The notes beneath the pieces were generated by a model. That model worked only from the letters and a program-made list of their open reading frames with translations. It did no database searches and was not told the origin of the DNA. Of a stretch of DNA of 64,000 nucleotides, positions 1-11,295 are shown piece by piece. The DNA comes from Pampus argenteus (Eukaryota; Chordata; Actinopteri; Scombriformes; Stromateidae). Both the position numbers and the translations under genes were made by a program. Location of the stretch: assembly GCA_036937835.1 (NCBI GenBank), contig CM072862.1, forward strand, positions 11,961,001 to 12,025,000, in the 5' to 3' direction. How positions within the stretch are numbered: the stretch's first letter is position 1; every line of letters starts with the position of its first letter.

Positions 1-1782
1 TACAGTAGGTCATTTGTCTTGGCCTTGGCATTTTCTGATCTGGTGCTTGTAACAGCAACGGTAACAGAAGACTGTATGTGACTACTGATTTCAGGTGTCA
101 GAGTTGTCTTTGCATGCCCAACCATCAGCAATGACCTCCTCCTGTAAGACTTTCTTAACATCATAATAACATTGAGAAAATGTTGCCTTTGCCTCTGAAA
201 GACAACTGTCACCAGACTGCTTGATGCTGCTTGTCAGCAGAACAGAAACATTTAATTTACATCATAAGGCCAATGCCGTTGTATTTTTCTGGTAAGGACA
301 GTCTTTCTATTGGTTGGCTGGATTGTTTCCACAGGGAACATCATTCTAAAATATTAACATGCATACTTACATTGTTTCCGAATGTTAACATGGCGAGTTA
401 TATTATTTTTGAATTTTACTTGAGTCCCAGCGGCATTCATCTCCCTGCACACGAGTGAAATATATGCATGTGTACACACACACTCACTCAGAGATGCTGT
501 TCTGTTCTGTACTGCCTCTGTGTTACCGTTTAGCATATCCTATTAATATTAGATGAGAATCATTTGTATCTGAGCGCACCATTGACCTTAGTCAGTGGAG
601 GCATGTAGAGTACATGTGTATGTGTGTGTCTGCACACTCAAGTCTCCACTCTCACTCTCACTATCAGTTGAGTAGTGGATGTTACTGTGAGAAGAAAAGT
701 CGCCTTTGTTTTTGTCCCCAAAAACACAAAAAAAAATCAAAGTAAAAGAAAAACAACTTCAGTTCTTACAACGTTTGATCATAACATACATTTCAATTTT
801 TAAATAAAGCTATTGCTAAAATTTTAATATTTAAGTGTGTTAGTGTATTAAACAAAGTTCAGTGTTAGGTGGATTAAGAACAGCAATATGGCTGCATCAG
901 AAATCATGCTTTGTGCTGATGATAGCTTTAACAATATGAAAAAAATGCAGTGAAACACACAGAAACCCACACATTTAGTTGTGCTGGCCGGGGAACAGAT
1001 CTCATCATCGGAACTGTTCTTCCCGCTGTATCATCAGGCTGTATCGGCCACCATATTGGCCCAAGGCAAACTGACACAAGCATGCTTTCTATTTCTTGTC
1101 TGAGTTTGCTGATGTGGGGCCTCTAACACGTATCTAAGCTGGTTGCTTGTGTGTTGGCAAAAAAAAGGATTTAAAGCAATTTGTACAATTTATTGTTACA
1201 CACGCTAGATAAAAATGTCAGCTAAACACTTGGTAGTAAATGGAATTACGAGGTTGCACCTGAATATACACTCTCCGTCTGATACCTCTTTCATTGAAAG
1301 CCTGATGAAGTCTGTGATATCTGCTGTGTTACGAGATTCATTTAGGTCTGTGTGTTCGTTTATGTGTGTATTTTGAGGTCTGCAAGCTGATGTCAGATTG
1401 TAATTGAGTAAGACTAGTTCGAATGCATCTCCATTAGCTCTCCCTATCAGTGTGAATTCACTCTGAGCCCACACAGGGTATATTGGCCTCTAACCCAGCG
1501 CTGCTAAATCTAAACGATTGGCAAGATGACTCCCAGAACCACTGCTCAACTGTTAAACATACTGGTATACGATACAGGTTTGTGTCTTTTGAAAAAGGTT
1601 GAAAAGGTTGCTTTTGTGGCTGATTTTTAGAAATCTGCTTTGTAATGTTTATATGAAGCTGGGGATTGTAAATGATGGCTTCTTTCAGATCTTCTACAAG
1701 TTGGTAAACAGCTGTGTTTCAAATCTTAAGTCTTTTTGTGAACATGGGATTTATACAAGATAACGAGATCTCTATCTGTAAA

Positions 1783-1784
<2 letters not shown>

Positions 1785-1832
<48 letters not shown>
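1785..1832. repeat. (GT)24 microsatellite
   Basis: Uninterrupted GT dinucleotide run of 48 bp in upstream non-coding DNA. Confidence 0.98.
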
Positions 1833-1834
<2 letters not shown>

Positions 1835-4299
1835 CTTCAATGTGTCCTCTATGTCCCTGCATTGTTCCCTACATTGTTTTTCTTCACAAAAAGTCACGGC
1901 CTGACAAGGTGCTGCGTGCTGTAAAAATTATGCCTTGTTTATACGTATTTATTTCCCCTTGACAGTTTAATTATTTCTGGCCCCATTGGAGGAAACCACA
2001 TAAAAAACTCCCCATGTTCACACAGATTCTAATTAGGAATGGTGGGAAATTAAAACAGAGTTGTTTCGAAATGCTGTCATTTTTCCACGGCCTCATCTTG
2101 GAATTATGTCTCAATCAGCACAAGCGGAAATAATTACTTGTATACCTTCTAACTGCCAACATTTACCAAATGGCAAAGCAATTTACAGCCATCATGGCCC
2201 GAGAAGCAATCATTGGGCCAACTATAAATTCACAGGCCGACGGTTCAGAGAGCAACATTGGAAGGAAGGGTTATTGTGGAGAATTAAAGAGAGAGATAAA
2301 GGGTAGATGTCTGTCTTTCTACCTGTGTTTTCCTTCAGTCTCTGTCTTGTGTTTTCTTTTTCCCTTCTCTTTTTTCTCCTACTTTAATCTTTCTCCTCCC
2401 TTCCTCTCACCAATCTTGCTCAACCTGTTAAGTGTCTGTCTTTTTCAGACCTCCCCACTTCTGTCTGCATCTTTCATCTTATTTTACAGTGAAATCATAG
2501 CACCAAGAGCACACACACACACACACACACACACTCACTCACTCATTCCTCAAATGGAGGCAGTGCAACAATTAAGTGATTATTTCCACACACACCATTA
2601 AACACACTCATTGCAGGCAAAGACAGACAAAAGCCCAGATAAAAACATGAGCATTTGCACTGAATACAGACACTTAAACACACGCACACATTGGCTTTAA
2701 AGTAATTACTCACACACATCATTAGACACAGACACAGATGAAGTGGAGTGTGTTTATGTTCTGTGTATCTCACAGTGTGAACTGTTGTCATCCCCTTTAC
2801 TCTTTAGATGAAATAACATCATCTATCTAGTATAACAAATTAACAAATTTTCACCATCTTACAGAAAGTCAGATAAATGTTATTAACAGCAGGATGACAA
2901 ATAACAGCGTGTTTGACAGAAGCTGTTCACACTTACAGCAACAACTAACACCAGTGAAAATGTTCTGTTGTGTCAAATTCTTCCTCAATATCCACAACTG
3001 TAGTGCTGTTTATTCACTTGTGTGTCACTTGCCACAGCTTTGCAAATTTCTTTAAAGTTTTATGGTGCAATTTTTAGAAATTATTTGTGATTCTTTCCAA
3101 GGCTGGCCTGAAATTTACCAATATTTGGATATTTGTACCAGCCTGCTTGGATCTATTTTGAGGCTAAATAAAATTTTTAATTTGATCTACCATATTAAGT
3201 GGTAAAACGTATATGTTTAACACATTGAGTCACAGTACAAAAAACTTGAAAATCACTTTGATGTGATTTTTGTCTCCACAAAGGGGTGACTGTTTGTGAT
3301 GTCAGTTTAATACATACACACATGAATTAGGTTTGTGAGTATAACCAATCTTTGTGTTTTTGAGATATTATTGAGTCTGATTAATTTTGACCCAGTGACC
3401 CAGTTTTTATAACCTACACACACTAACACATTTGGTCCAAATCAAATATCCACGCTCATAGTTTTAAACCAGGAATTAATGTTGAGATTAAATTTCACAT
3501 TTTGCTGTCCTTGGCAAAATTAAGTATTTTCTGTAGGCTTTCCTCTCCTCTAAACTCTGTAGTCCCCTCCACCCCCACACCCCCCTTCTACCTTTGCTGT
3601 TTTATCCCGTTGCTCCCTTCATCTCTCCTGTATACACACTCTCTTTTACCATCTTTATTAGTAGTGGAATTATTCACTTGGCTTGCACCTCAGTTTGAAT
3701 AAATTGAGTGTTGAACTATTGGAGAGAGGGGCTTTTTTTTGGCAGGCATACATTTGTGTCTGAGTATGTGTGTGAGTTATGTGTGTGTTGCGTTAACAAA
3801 GAGACAGCATTGAGAGACGACTAATCCCAGCGGAATAGCCCACTCATGTTCTGTTTGAGAGCAGCGTAATTAAAGGAGCGCACCTCTCCAAAGTCACCTA
3901 TTTCAATACAAAACACTGCTTTATTCAGGCACACAGGCAGCAAGACACATATACACACACACACACACACTCAGTGCTTTTTTTACCTAGCAGAAATTCA
4001 CTCCGTCTATAATTACATCCTAGTTCTAATTTATCCATGAGAATATATAAAAATCTGAGGATGAGAAGGAGGGAGGGAAGGAGAGAAAGAGCGCAGGTGG
4101 CAGAAATGAGGTGCGGCGAGATCATGAGGTCAAGGGAATGTAGAAAATATGGTTATGGTGAGTAATATTGAAAGATTTCAATGTTTATGTTTTATTATTA
4201 GACACACACATCCTACACTGCCCTCTGTATTTTGGGTCACTGGCAAGTATTCACACTGAACATTTTAGCAAAACAAGTATTGTGTTTAGTGATGGCAGT

Positions 4300-4455
4300 A
4301 TCACTCTACCGGTTAGTTGGTTGGTTGGTCCACCACTTTACTCAAGATCAGCAATCTCACCAACTATTGTATGGATTGCCATGACATTTGCGGTCCCCAT
4401 ATGATGTGGATGATGTGATATCAGGGATGCAGCGTGTCGCCAGTAGGTCAAAGTT
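4300..4455 (+). repeat. teleost interspersed repeat, degraded copy
   Basis: The text contains the tandem GGTTGGTTGG and the phrases 'ctattgtatggattgccatgacatttg' (split here as ctattgtatggattgcc and atgacatttg), 'ggtccccatatgatg' and 'taggtcaaagttttcactta'. In memory these resemble a non-coding repeat that is common in spiny-rayed fish genomes. The family name, boundaries and mechanism are not known to me. The copy is short and diverged, with no coding capacity. A search of a teleost repeat library would confirm or reject it. Confidence 0.45.
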
Positions 4456-4459
4456 TTCA

Positions 4460-4487
4460 CTTATCTGGAGAAAAATCTCCAGATAAG
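4460..4487. repeat. perfect 12-bp inverted repeat (hairpin)
   Basis: CTTATCTGGAGA, four A bases, then TCTCCAGATAAG: perfect 12-bp arms around a 4-nt loop. It sits at the right edge of the teleost repeat copy and may be part of that element. No poly-U tract or gene follows, so no terminator role is implied. Confidence 0.85.
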
Positions 4488-4700
4488 CAGAAAGTATGGT
4501 ACACGTTATCTATCCATCTATCTCTAGTGTATTTGTAAATGTAACAGAGACATCATTAATTCTCAAGTCATCTAGAATTGAACGTGGTGTGTCAGTCTCG
4601 CTTTCACTGGGAGGATACACGTGTGTTTCTGTTTGCTCACACAGTATTTGGTGAGAGCAGAGTATATGAACATTGACCAAATGGAAATTATGTGCACAGA

Positions 4701-4724
4701 CACACACACACACACACACACACA
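4701..4724. repeat. (CA)12 microsatellite
   Basis: Uninterrupted CA run in upstream non-coding DNA. Confidence 0.97.
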
Positions 4725-5106
4725 GACATACTAACACACATCTTCAGTGTTGACATCTATCATGTCTGCACTGTCTGCCCACGTTTGATGAGGTTACACC
4801 TCAGTCCAGCCCAAAGCCTTCCTCCTTTAGCCTGTCCCTGCTTGATGAGGTCAGTCCTTTCACTCTTTGATGAGGTGTGGTCGAGCCAACCTTCAATCTG
4901 ACCACTGACAGGATGGTGACCGCAACTGACCTCGTGTGACTCTGTGAATGTTTGTGTTTTTGTGGGGGACAAATATTCTGTCTTCTTTGCCATCCTCTTG
5001 ACTTGATGCAAGTTGTACTGGATATCAGCAAAAATAAAAAAGTGCAAATGTGCTTCTATGTCAAATAGTGAAACCATGTGAATGTTTAGCAGCGCTTCCT
5101 TAAATA

Positions 5107-5115
5107 TTAAGGTCA
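5107..5115 (+). promoter_or_regulatory. ERR response element match TTAAGGTCA
   Basis: Matches TNAAGGTCA, the established monomeric ERR-type (extended half-site) element. It lies about 5.7 kb upstream of the putative promoter. A single 9-bp match of this kind is expected by chance in a window of this size, so function is uncertain. Confidence 0.3.
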
Positions 5116-5467
5116 CCTTCTCCATATGACTCTCTTTCTCACACCACATTCAATTCTAGATTACTTTAGAATTGACGATGTCTCTCTGTTTCACTTAGAA
5201 ACACACTGGAGACAGAGCACATTTATTTGTCACCTAAGAATACACATCTCTTTCTCTCTCTCCCCCCTCTCTCTGTACAGTATCTGACTATCTCTCTCCC
5301 TCTGTCTTCGTAGCTGTAAATCCTGCCTGACCTTTGTATGGAATAACAGGGCTGTCACATGTCTTTCTGTTCTGACAAAAACACAACATACATCCACCAA
5401 GATTATAAGCATGTGTGTGTCAGGTCTGTCGTCTGTGTGTTTAAATAATGTGTACATGTATTTTGTG

Positions 5468-5470
<3 letters not shown>

Positions 5471-5521
<51 letters not shown>
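5471..5521. repeat. (TG)25 microsatellite
   Basis: Uninterrupted TG run of about 51 bp, the longest pure dinucleotide run upstream of the gene. Confidence 0.98.
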
Positions 5522-5524
<3 letters not shown>

Positions 5525-6294
5525 ACTACCACCATGTATCCTCCTCCAAAGGTTACCCAGCCAGAGTTTTGGTGACAAGCTCGAGAAAGCCCCCTAAAAC
5601 CCAGAGGCTTTTCCGAGCAGCTGGTGTTCTCTCCTTGGCATTGATCACCATCACTGCCCCTTCCCTCCCCGGAGGTGCCTGGGTGTCCACACATACATGT
5701 ACAGAATTAAAGGACAGGTTCATGTCGGTCTAAAATCAATGTTTACATTGCCATCTGTAGTTAATATAGTTTCAGCTCAAATCAAGAGTGCATCTTCCAA
5801 AATACACAAAATACTGTTTCCCCAGACATTGTTTCCATGCTGAATTGCGGATTCACTTGATTTGAACTCAGACAACTGACGCCTCATATTAGCTTCAGAT
5901 AAATTTGCACAATTTTTGTACGAGGGCAATATTTTTGAGACAGACATCTGTTATTCTTAATTAGTAGGTTAATGTTTAGTAAGTATGTGGTATAGGGGCA
6001 ATTGCAGTAACAAAAACTGTTTTAATGTGTATATATATGGGCATGTGAGTGTTTTTAGAGACACTGAGAATTCAAGACAGGGCATCACAAGTAGGGTCGG
6101 AGTTTGAGATGAGTGACACAATTCAAAATGCATGATGACTTTTATCTGTATTTCTTAGTTATCACTCTATATGTACATAAATTGCATCAATTTATTAGCT
6201 AGTATGACATTATTTATTTAAAATATTGAATTTATATGTTATACATTCATTTTGCATCATTCTTGTTGTGTTCAAATATTTGAATTCCTTTTTG

Positions 6295-6360
6295 CTGCAG
6301 AATTATATATAAACTATCTGCTGCTGCAACAATCTTATTTCCCCAAAGGGATCAACTAAG
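6295..6360 (+). repeat. possible 3' tail of a teleost retroelement
   Basis: The string 'ctgctgctgcaacaatc' followed by 'ttatttccccaaagggatcaa' (written here in two parts) resembles the 3' ends of teleost retroposons that end in a TTTCCCC..GGGATCAATAAAG-like tail. It is short, degraded, and followed by a T run. This is a recollection-based call without a family name. Confidence 0.3.
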
Positions 6361-6607
6361 TTTTTTTTCCTTTGACAAAACCTGAAAATGTACTTAATGT
6401 TGCCAAGCAGAACAGTAGGAAACATAGATAAACACACTCAATCTCACACAGCCTGAAATGAACTGCAGCTAAAGTGTAGTGTTTATCTAATAACAGCTTG
6501 TGACTTCAAAACCTCTCACTGCTATTACACTGATTGGACACTTTGGTGACAGATATGTCTTTCCAGGTGTCCATCTCACTTTTTCCTCCCTGCTTTAAGG
6601 CACACAT

Positions 6608-6608
<1 letters not shown>

Positions 6609-6650
<42 letters not shown>
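6609..6650. repeat. (CT)21 microsatellite
   Basis: Uninterrupted CT run; homopyrimidine on the + strand. Confidence 0.98.
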
Positions 6651-6652
<2 letters not shown>

Positions 6653-7547
6653 GTTCAGTGTGTAGCTGGTTGGAGGGCTGGATGGGGGGTCTGTGGTCAA
6701 ATTGGCCGTTTCCACACTGTGTTCTGCTGTACCTGCTGACAGAGCTATCAGATAACTTAGCTCCATGTCTACCATCTCTGCTGGCAGTGTAAGTGTATGT
6801 GCGTGCGTGTGTCTGTCTGTGTGTGTGTGCTTTATTGCATGTAAGTGAGAGGATTTGTGGTTGTTTGATGTAATTGGAAAATATGTGTGAATTTTTATTA
6901 TCGGTTTTATTTTTGAATTTATGATGATTCCATCTGGCACGTAGTATAGATATACACACATAACACACTCGCATGCACACACAGCTCTTAAGTCTCTGTG
7001 CTGCAGTTGGCTGTAAACGACCAGAATCCATAGCGCCCTCTGTTGGTTAGCAGTGAACTGCACGCTCACTTTCTCTTTCAATTTCTCTCTCTCTCAACCC
7101 CCTCTCTCTCTCTCTCTTTCTTTGGGAACTCTCTTTGTCTTTACAAAAGCATGGTTCAGTTTTGTAAAATATCCAATGTGGCTCTTTTCAGTTTTATTGG
7201 TCAGATTATAACAATAAAACATGTTTTTGCCACTATACTATTTATTTATCTGAACGTAGAGATATTGAATGTCAACCACTGAGTCCCATCTAAGGTACTT
7301 GTGTGTATGACTGGCACAAATGTTTCGATGGGTGGTCTGAAGTCAGTTGCTTTAAGTGACCACTTCTTGAATTTGTAAAAGACTGTTTTGACCAGCACAC
7401 ACAGAGACACATACACACTCACATGACCCTGAATGATCTTGCTGCAGCCTATTGTGCGGTGTGATTGATGTCAGTGAGAGTTGCAACAGATAATTCTTCT
7501 ACAGATGTCAAAAGGATGCCACCACAGGCTCAAAACACACACAAACA

Positions 7548-7579
<32 letters not shown>

Positions 7580-8642
7580 TATATGCGGACAAAAGACAAG
7601 TGTGAGAGCCTTAGCATAATAACTGAGCTGCCAATGTCCTTTCACATATGCACACACACATATAAATATTAATTATAATGGTATTCAAGATATTAAGTGG
7701 ATTGAGTTCTATTATGGAGTGTGCAGTTTATCCACGGCCTTCATGGTATTGTGATCACCAGGGAGCCGGCACACATGTGAACACATGAGGTATTTCCCTG
7801 GCTTTTACTGTAATAGGTTTGTGTTTAAGAGGTTTGTGTGGCAGGCGGGAGTGTCCAGTGAGAGAGAGAAGTGGCCTAGAGGGGTCACTGTCAACATACA
7901 CACTGACTGAGAGCCAATCAATAATTGGAAGAGGTGAGGTGCGTAGCGATGGGGGTCAGAGAGGAAAAAGAGGAGCGAGGATGAAAGTGAATGAATTGGG
8001 GTTGTTTCAGGGTAAAACTACAGATAATGTGTGAATTTGAAAGGATGGTTGTGTGTGTTTGGGAGTGTGTGGTATAGCTTTTTTTTTGTCTCTCCATAAC
8101 AATTCTTTGCTATTTACATAATAGACAGAAGCTTTTCAAAGCATTACTCACCACATATGCGTTTATTTTGAAACCCTTAGATTTCATGTTTTTATGTTTT
8201 CATTAAGCACATTTCTACTTGTAACATAGCTGACTTTAGGTGTCATAAAGACACAAACTGCATAAATGCATAAATTGCAGTTCATGAACTTTGCAAAGTT
8301 TATGTAAGTGTAATCATGAAAGTAGCCCTTGAATGCATCTTTTACATTTTGTCCTCTCATTTTTTAAATTTATGTTGGAGTGAAAATTTTTAAAATGGTA
8401 TATTTTGAATTTGATATCATATTTAAATTTTTATTTTAAAACATTATGTACTTTATATGAAAGAATACAGCCTGTTGTTGATTTTAATTGCTGCACCTTT
8501 AAGCATAGAAAAAGAGAAAAACATTGAGGTAAACGAGTAGATACTTCAATGTGTGAAATTAATTTCTCACAGACAGATTTCAAAATTTTAAATGTGTTCC
8601 TATATCTTAATCTTACTACAAAGTTGCAGATATAACACATAC

Positions 8643-8667
8643 GTGTGTGTGTGTGTGTTTTTGTGTG

Positions 8668-8701
<34 letters not shown>
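8643..8701. repeat. imperfect GT microsatellite
   Basis: GT-rich run with a T-rich interruption near 8658-8672. Confidence 0.95.
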
Positions 8702-8702
<1 letters not shown>

Positions 8703-10096
8703 GGAGAGAGAGGTTTTGGTAAAGGATTTGTTTGCCCAGTAGTGACGGCAGCATTGATTCACACTCATCTTTGTCGATGCTTATAAGCCCCTGGATATAT
8801 CATAACTGTGTGTTTGTGTGTGTGTGCGCTTGTGTACATGAACCTCATAGCATCTGTACATGAGTATGAATACGTGTATCTCTGTGCAAATGGCAAACAA
8901 CACACATGTGCATAGTATGTTTTTAATACAGGCTACTTTCTTTGTCTTATTTGGTGCTCATAAAAATTATTTATTTTGCTCATTTTTTCAAAGTGCTAAA
9001 CTATAAGTCTTTTTTTCCTGAAAACACTTTCTACTACCTGCTATGATGCATGTGATTTTAATGTTGAGGGCACATACATGCATACATATATATTTTCAGG
9101 GCATTTCAGCATACTTTATTGTACTGTATAACACAGTATTGCCATTCTGTGTGACTGAAGAGCTCCACAGTTCACAATGGAAGAGAGAGCCTACTGACCT
9201 CTCCGCATGCTAATATGCACATCCCACTGTAAGAAAGCTTATCAGATTTGAGTTATTACTTCAAGAGGGGAAAAACAGTAGAATAAGGTAGTTTTGTAAA
9301 GTAATACACATATTTACCAACAAAACTATGGTGTTAAACATTTGACTCAGTGTTTTAATATGTTGAAAGAAAGAGAGAAAAAGAGGTTATAGTTACCATT
9401 GCACACACACAGACACACGCATACACATACATCAAAGCAGAGATTGGTTTCAGGAAATGTTTTATTATCTGTTCTCTTCCAAAGCTGCTAATCATAACCA
9501 CTCTCTTTCATCTTTGCATCCCCCCTTTCCACCCCTCTGATTTCTTTCTCTCTATCTCCCTCTTTCTTCCACACTTCTCTCTTCCCCCTCCATCCTGTGT
9601 GGAAGGGTATCTGAGCATTGGAAATGTCAGATGGAAAGAAGGAAGACATTTGAAACTAAAAACAAAAGAAGAAAAAAAGAAAGAGAGAGGTTTAAAGAAA
9701 GAGAGAAAGAAAACTGCATATTATATTGGTGGAGCAGACCTGAGTCCTGGTGTAGGTTTCCCATTTTCCTTTTTAGAGGAAAGACCATTCCCTCTCTCCT
9801 CTTTTCTGTTCCCTCTGTCTCCTCCTCTCTCAGATACTGAGGAACGGTGAGCTAATTCTCCTGGAGAATCCCTCTGTGCACCAACAATTCCCACATTCCA
9901 AGGTGTCCAAAATATTGGAAATACAGGGAATACACAGCCTGCTGTTGCTGAGATGGCAGGTAGCTCAACAAAACAGCAAGCAGCAGGGAAAACCTTGTCC
10001 CAATTATTCCCAAATCATTCCACAACAAAGGACAAGGGCCTTGGAATTGCCATAATCCCGTATTTTACTGCTGAGCTGTGATGGCTCTGCTGTGCT

Positions 10097-10200
10097 GTGA
10101 CTGTGTGTGTGCGCGTGTGCCTGTGTGTGCGTGTGCCTGCCTGCCTGTGTGTTTGTGTGTGTGTGTGTGTGTGCATGCGTGCGTATGTGTGTGTGTGTGT
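10097..10200. repeat. imperfect GT/GC-GT repeat tract
   Basis: About 100 bp of GTGTGC- and GTGT-type units with CCTG interruptions, about 600 bp upstream of the promoter cluster. Confidence 0.9.
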
Positions 10201-10776
10201 ATGGCTGCAATGTGACACATTATTTAAGCTTACGGTCAGGGTCAAGCTTGCTCCTTTTCCTTTGATCTTGCAGTTATCTGGATTTGATTGAGTCAATTTT
10301 GTATTGAGAAAACAGGTTGGCTTAAACAAATCCTTAATTTCTATCATGAAAAATATCCTAAAATATACTGTAACTCAATTGTTTAGGCTTTGCTTAATAC
10401 ATTTTTATTTTATTTAACTTTATTAACATTGCTTTTGAAAATGACGCTGGGTTTTTTTTTTACATTGCAGTTTTTGCTGGAGTGCTGTTTTCTGTGCAGG
10501 TACATGATGAGAGCAATAGAGACCAGTGGAGAGAAACTTCTGAGAGACAAACACGGAAAGATTGACTGATAAAGAGACAAAGAAAGAAAAAAGAAAGAGA
10601 GCAGGATGTCTGGCTTTAAATCTTTCCCTCACCTGTCTCTTTTTCCTCTCCACCTCTCCTCCTCCCTCTTCCTCCCTCCCTCTTTCTTTACTTCTATCGC
10701 TCTTTGTCTGATCCCTCCCTCTCCACCTGCTCTTCTCCCTCTCTCTGTTGCTCACCCTCCTTGTCTCCACCCCTCA

Positions 10777-10962
10777 CCCCGCCCCTCCTTGCAGCCATTG
10801 GTCAAGTAGCCACCAATCACAGCAGGACTGGGGCCTGAGGGACTGCATATGCAAAATGCTGCTTAATATTCATGAGCTGCTATCAGGGCTTTAAGTCGTT
10901 GATTAGGACAGCGGCACAGCTTTCTGTCCCAACTGCCTGGCTGGCTGGTTGTGTGTGTATAA
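10777..10962 (+). promoter_or_regulatory. esrrg: putative esrrg promoter cluster
   Basis: Seen directly: a perfect GC box CCCCGCCCC (10777-10785), an inverted CCAAT box (ATTGG, 10797-10801), a forward CCAAT box (10813-10817), and the palindrome TGCATATGCA (10844-10853), close to the POU-dimer MORE element ATGCATATGCAT. A TATA-like GTATAAC lies at 10957-10963. GC and CCAAT boxes bind Sp/KLF factors and NF-Y, and are typical of vertebrate core promoters 50-100 bp above the start site. The cluster is about 430 bp upstream of the first coding ATG, so transcription starting near 10880-10990 would give a 250-360 nt leader. The exact start site is not determinable; a second TATAAAA at 11149-11155 could serve a later start. 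Confidence 0.55.
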
Positions 10963-11239
10963 CCCCCTCTCCCTGGCTCTCACATACACACTGCGCACAT
11001 ACACACGCGCTCCCTCACATCTACACACACGCAGAGCTGATCAGTGCAGGCAGCGCAGAGCCTGGTAATTGTATTGCTCCCTCCGAGCGGAAGGAAGGAC
11101 CAAGAGAGAGGAAGACCAGCGAAAGAAGAAGAGGAGAGAGAGGAGAGATATAAAAACTTTGATTTTTTTTTTTTTTAAAGATTTTCTTGTTTTTTTTTTC
11201 CTCGGAGGAGGTTGACATGACAATGACCCGGTATCGCCA
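10880..11239 (+). other. esrrg: probable 5' UTR of esrrg
   Basis: Inferred leader between the promoter cluster and the first ATG of the long form. It includes a purine-rich stretch (about 11085-11150), then two T runs (11163-11176 and 11191-11200). The second T run is followed by GGAG just before the coding part, so it could instead be the polypyrimidine tract of a 3' splice site. The coding exon might then be internal, with its non-coding first exon farther upstream. Transcript ends would decide. Confidence 0.45.
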
Positions 11240-11252
11240 ATGGATTCGGTAG
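11217..11252 (+). promoter_or_regulatory. upstream ORF overlapping the esrrg start
   Basis: An 11-codon ORF (MTMTRYRQWIR, then TAG at 11250-11252) starts 23 nt before the long-form ATG in another frame and ends 10 nt past it. Both of its AUGs have a purine at -3 (G and A), whereas the long-form ATG at 11240 has C at -3 and G at +4. If the leader is transcribed as proposed, scanning ribosomes would often bypass the long-form start. That would reduce long-form translation or favour the downstream AUG at 33145. The ORF is seen directly; the effect is inferred. Confidence 0.6.
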
Positions 11253-11295
11253 GACACGCGTTATCCGAGTGTTTTTTAATGCACTCTGAACAAGA
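11240..11295 (+). CDS. esrrg: esrrg coding exon 1, long-form N-terminus
   Basis: Encodes MDSVGHALSECFLMHSEQ plus the first two bases of a Glu codon. Human long-form ERR-gamma begins MDSVELCLPESFSLHYEEE, so length, start, split codon and several residues (MDSV, L8, E10, F12, H15, E17, E19) coincide without gaps. The 5' splice site GA|GTAGGT at 11296 leaves phase 2, and the exon at 33132 begins with G then CTT CTC TGC AGA ATG. The joined protein reads ..EQELLCRMSS, as in the human protein (EEELLCRMSN). A second donor GTAAAT lies 4 bp downstream; using it would end the frame at TAG (11297-11299). This segment is the extreme A/B domain, with no catalytic or metal-binding role. It is far more diverged than the downstream exons. 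The 5' end of the exon is unknown. Confidence 0.82.

Larger units (their letters stand above)
1..10776. other. upstream non-coding region
   Basis: No coding exon is supported on either strand. Open frames here are short or made of simple repeats. The stretch holds CA/GT and CT microsatellites, a teleost-type interspersed repeat near 4300-4450, a perfect hairpin at 4460-4487, a low-repeat, mixed-composition block near 1950-2250 that looks like a conserved non-coding element, and an unexplained open block near 5540-5700. It lies 5' of the likely esrrg promoter, so distal regulatory content is plausible but only inferred. Further 5' non-coding exons of the same gene cannot be excluded. Confidence 0.7.

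Noticed and set aside
6506..7081. 191-codon minus-strand open frame
   Set aside because: Spans the CT run and GT-rich sequence; no recognisable domain and no consistent exon structure.
11149..11155. TATAAAA as the core TATA box of esrrg
   Set aside because: Would place the start inside a T run only about 60 nt from the ATG. The GC/CCAAT cluster upstream is a better promoter, so this is kept only as an alternative.
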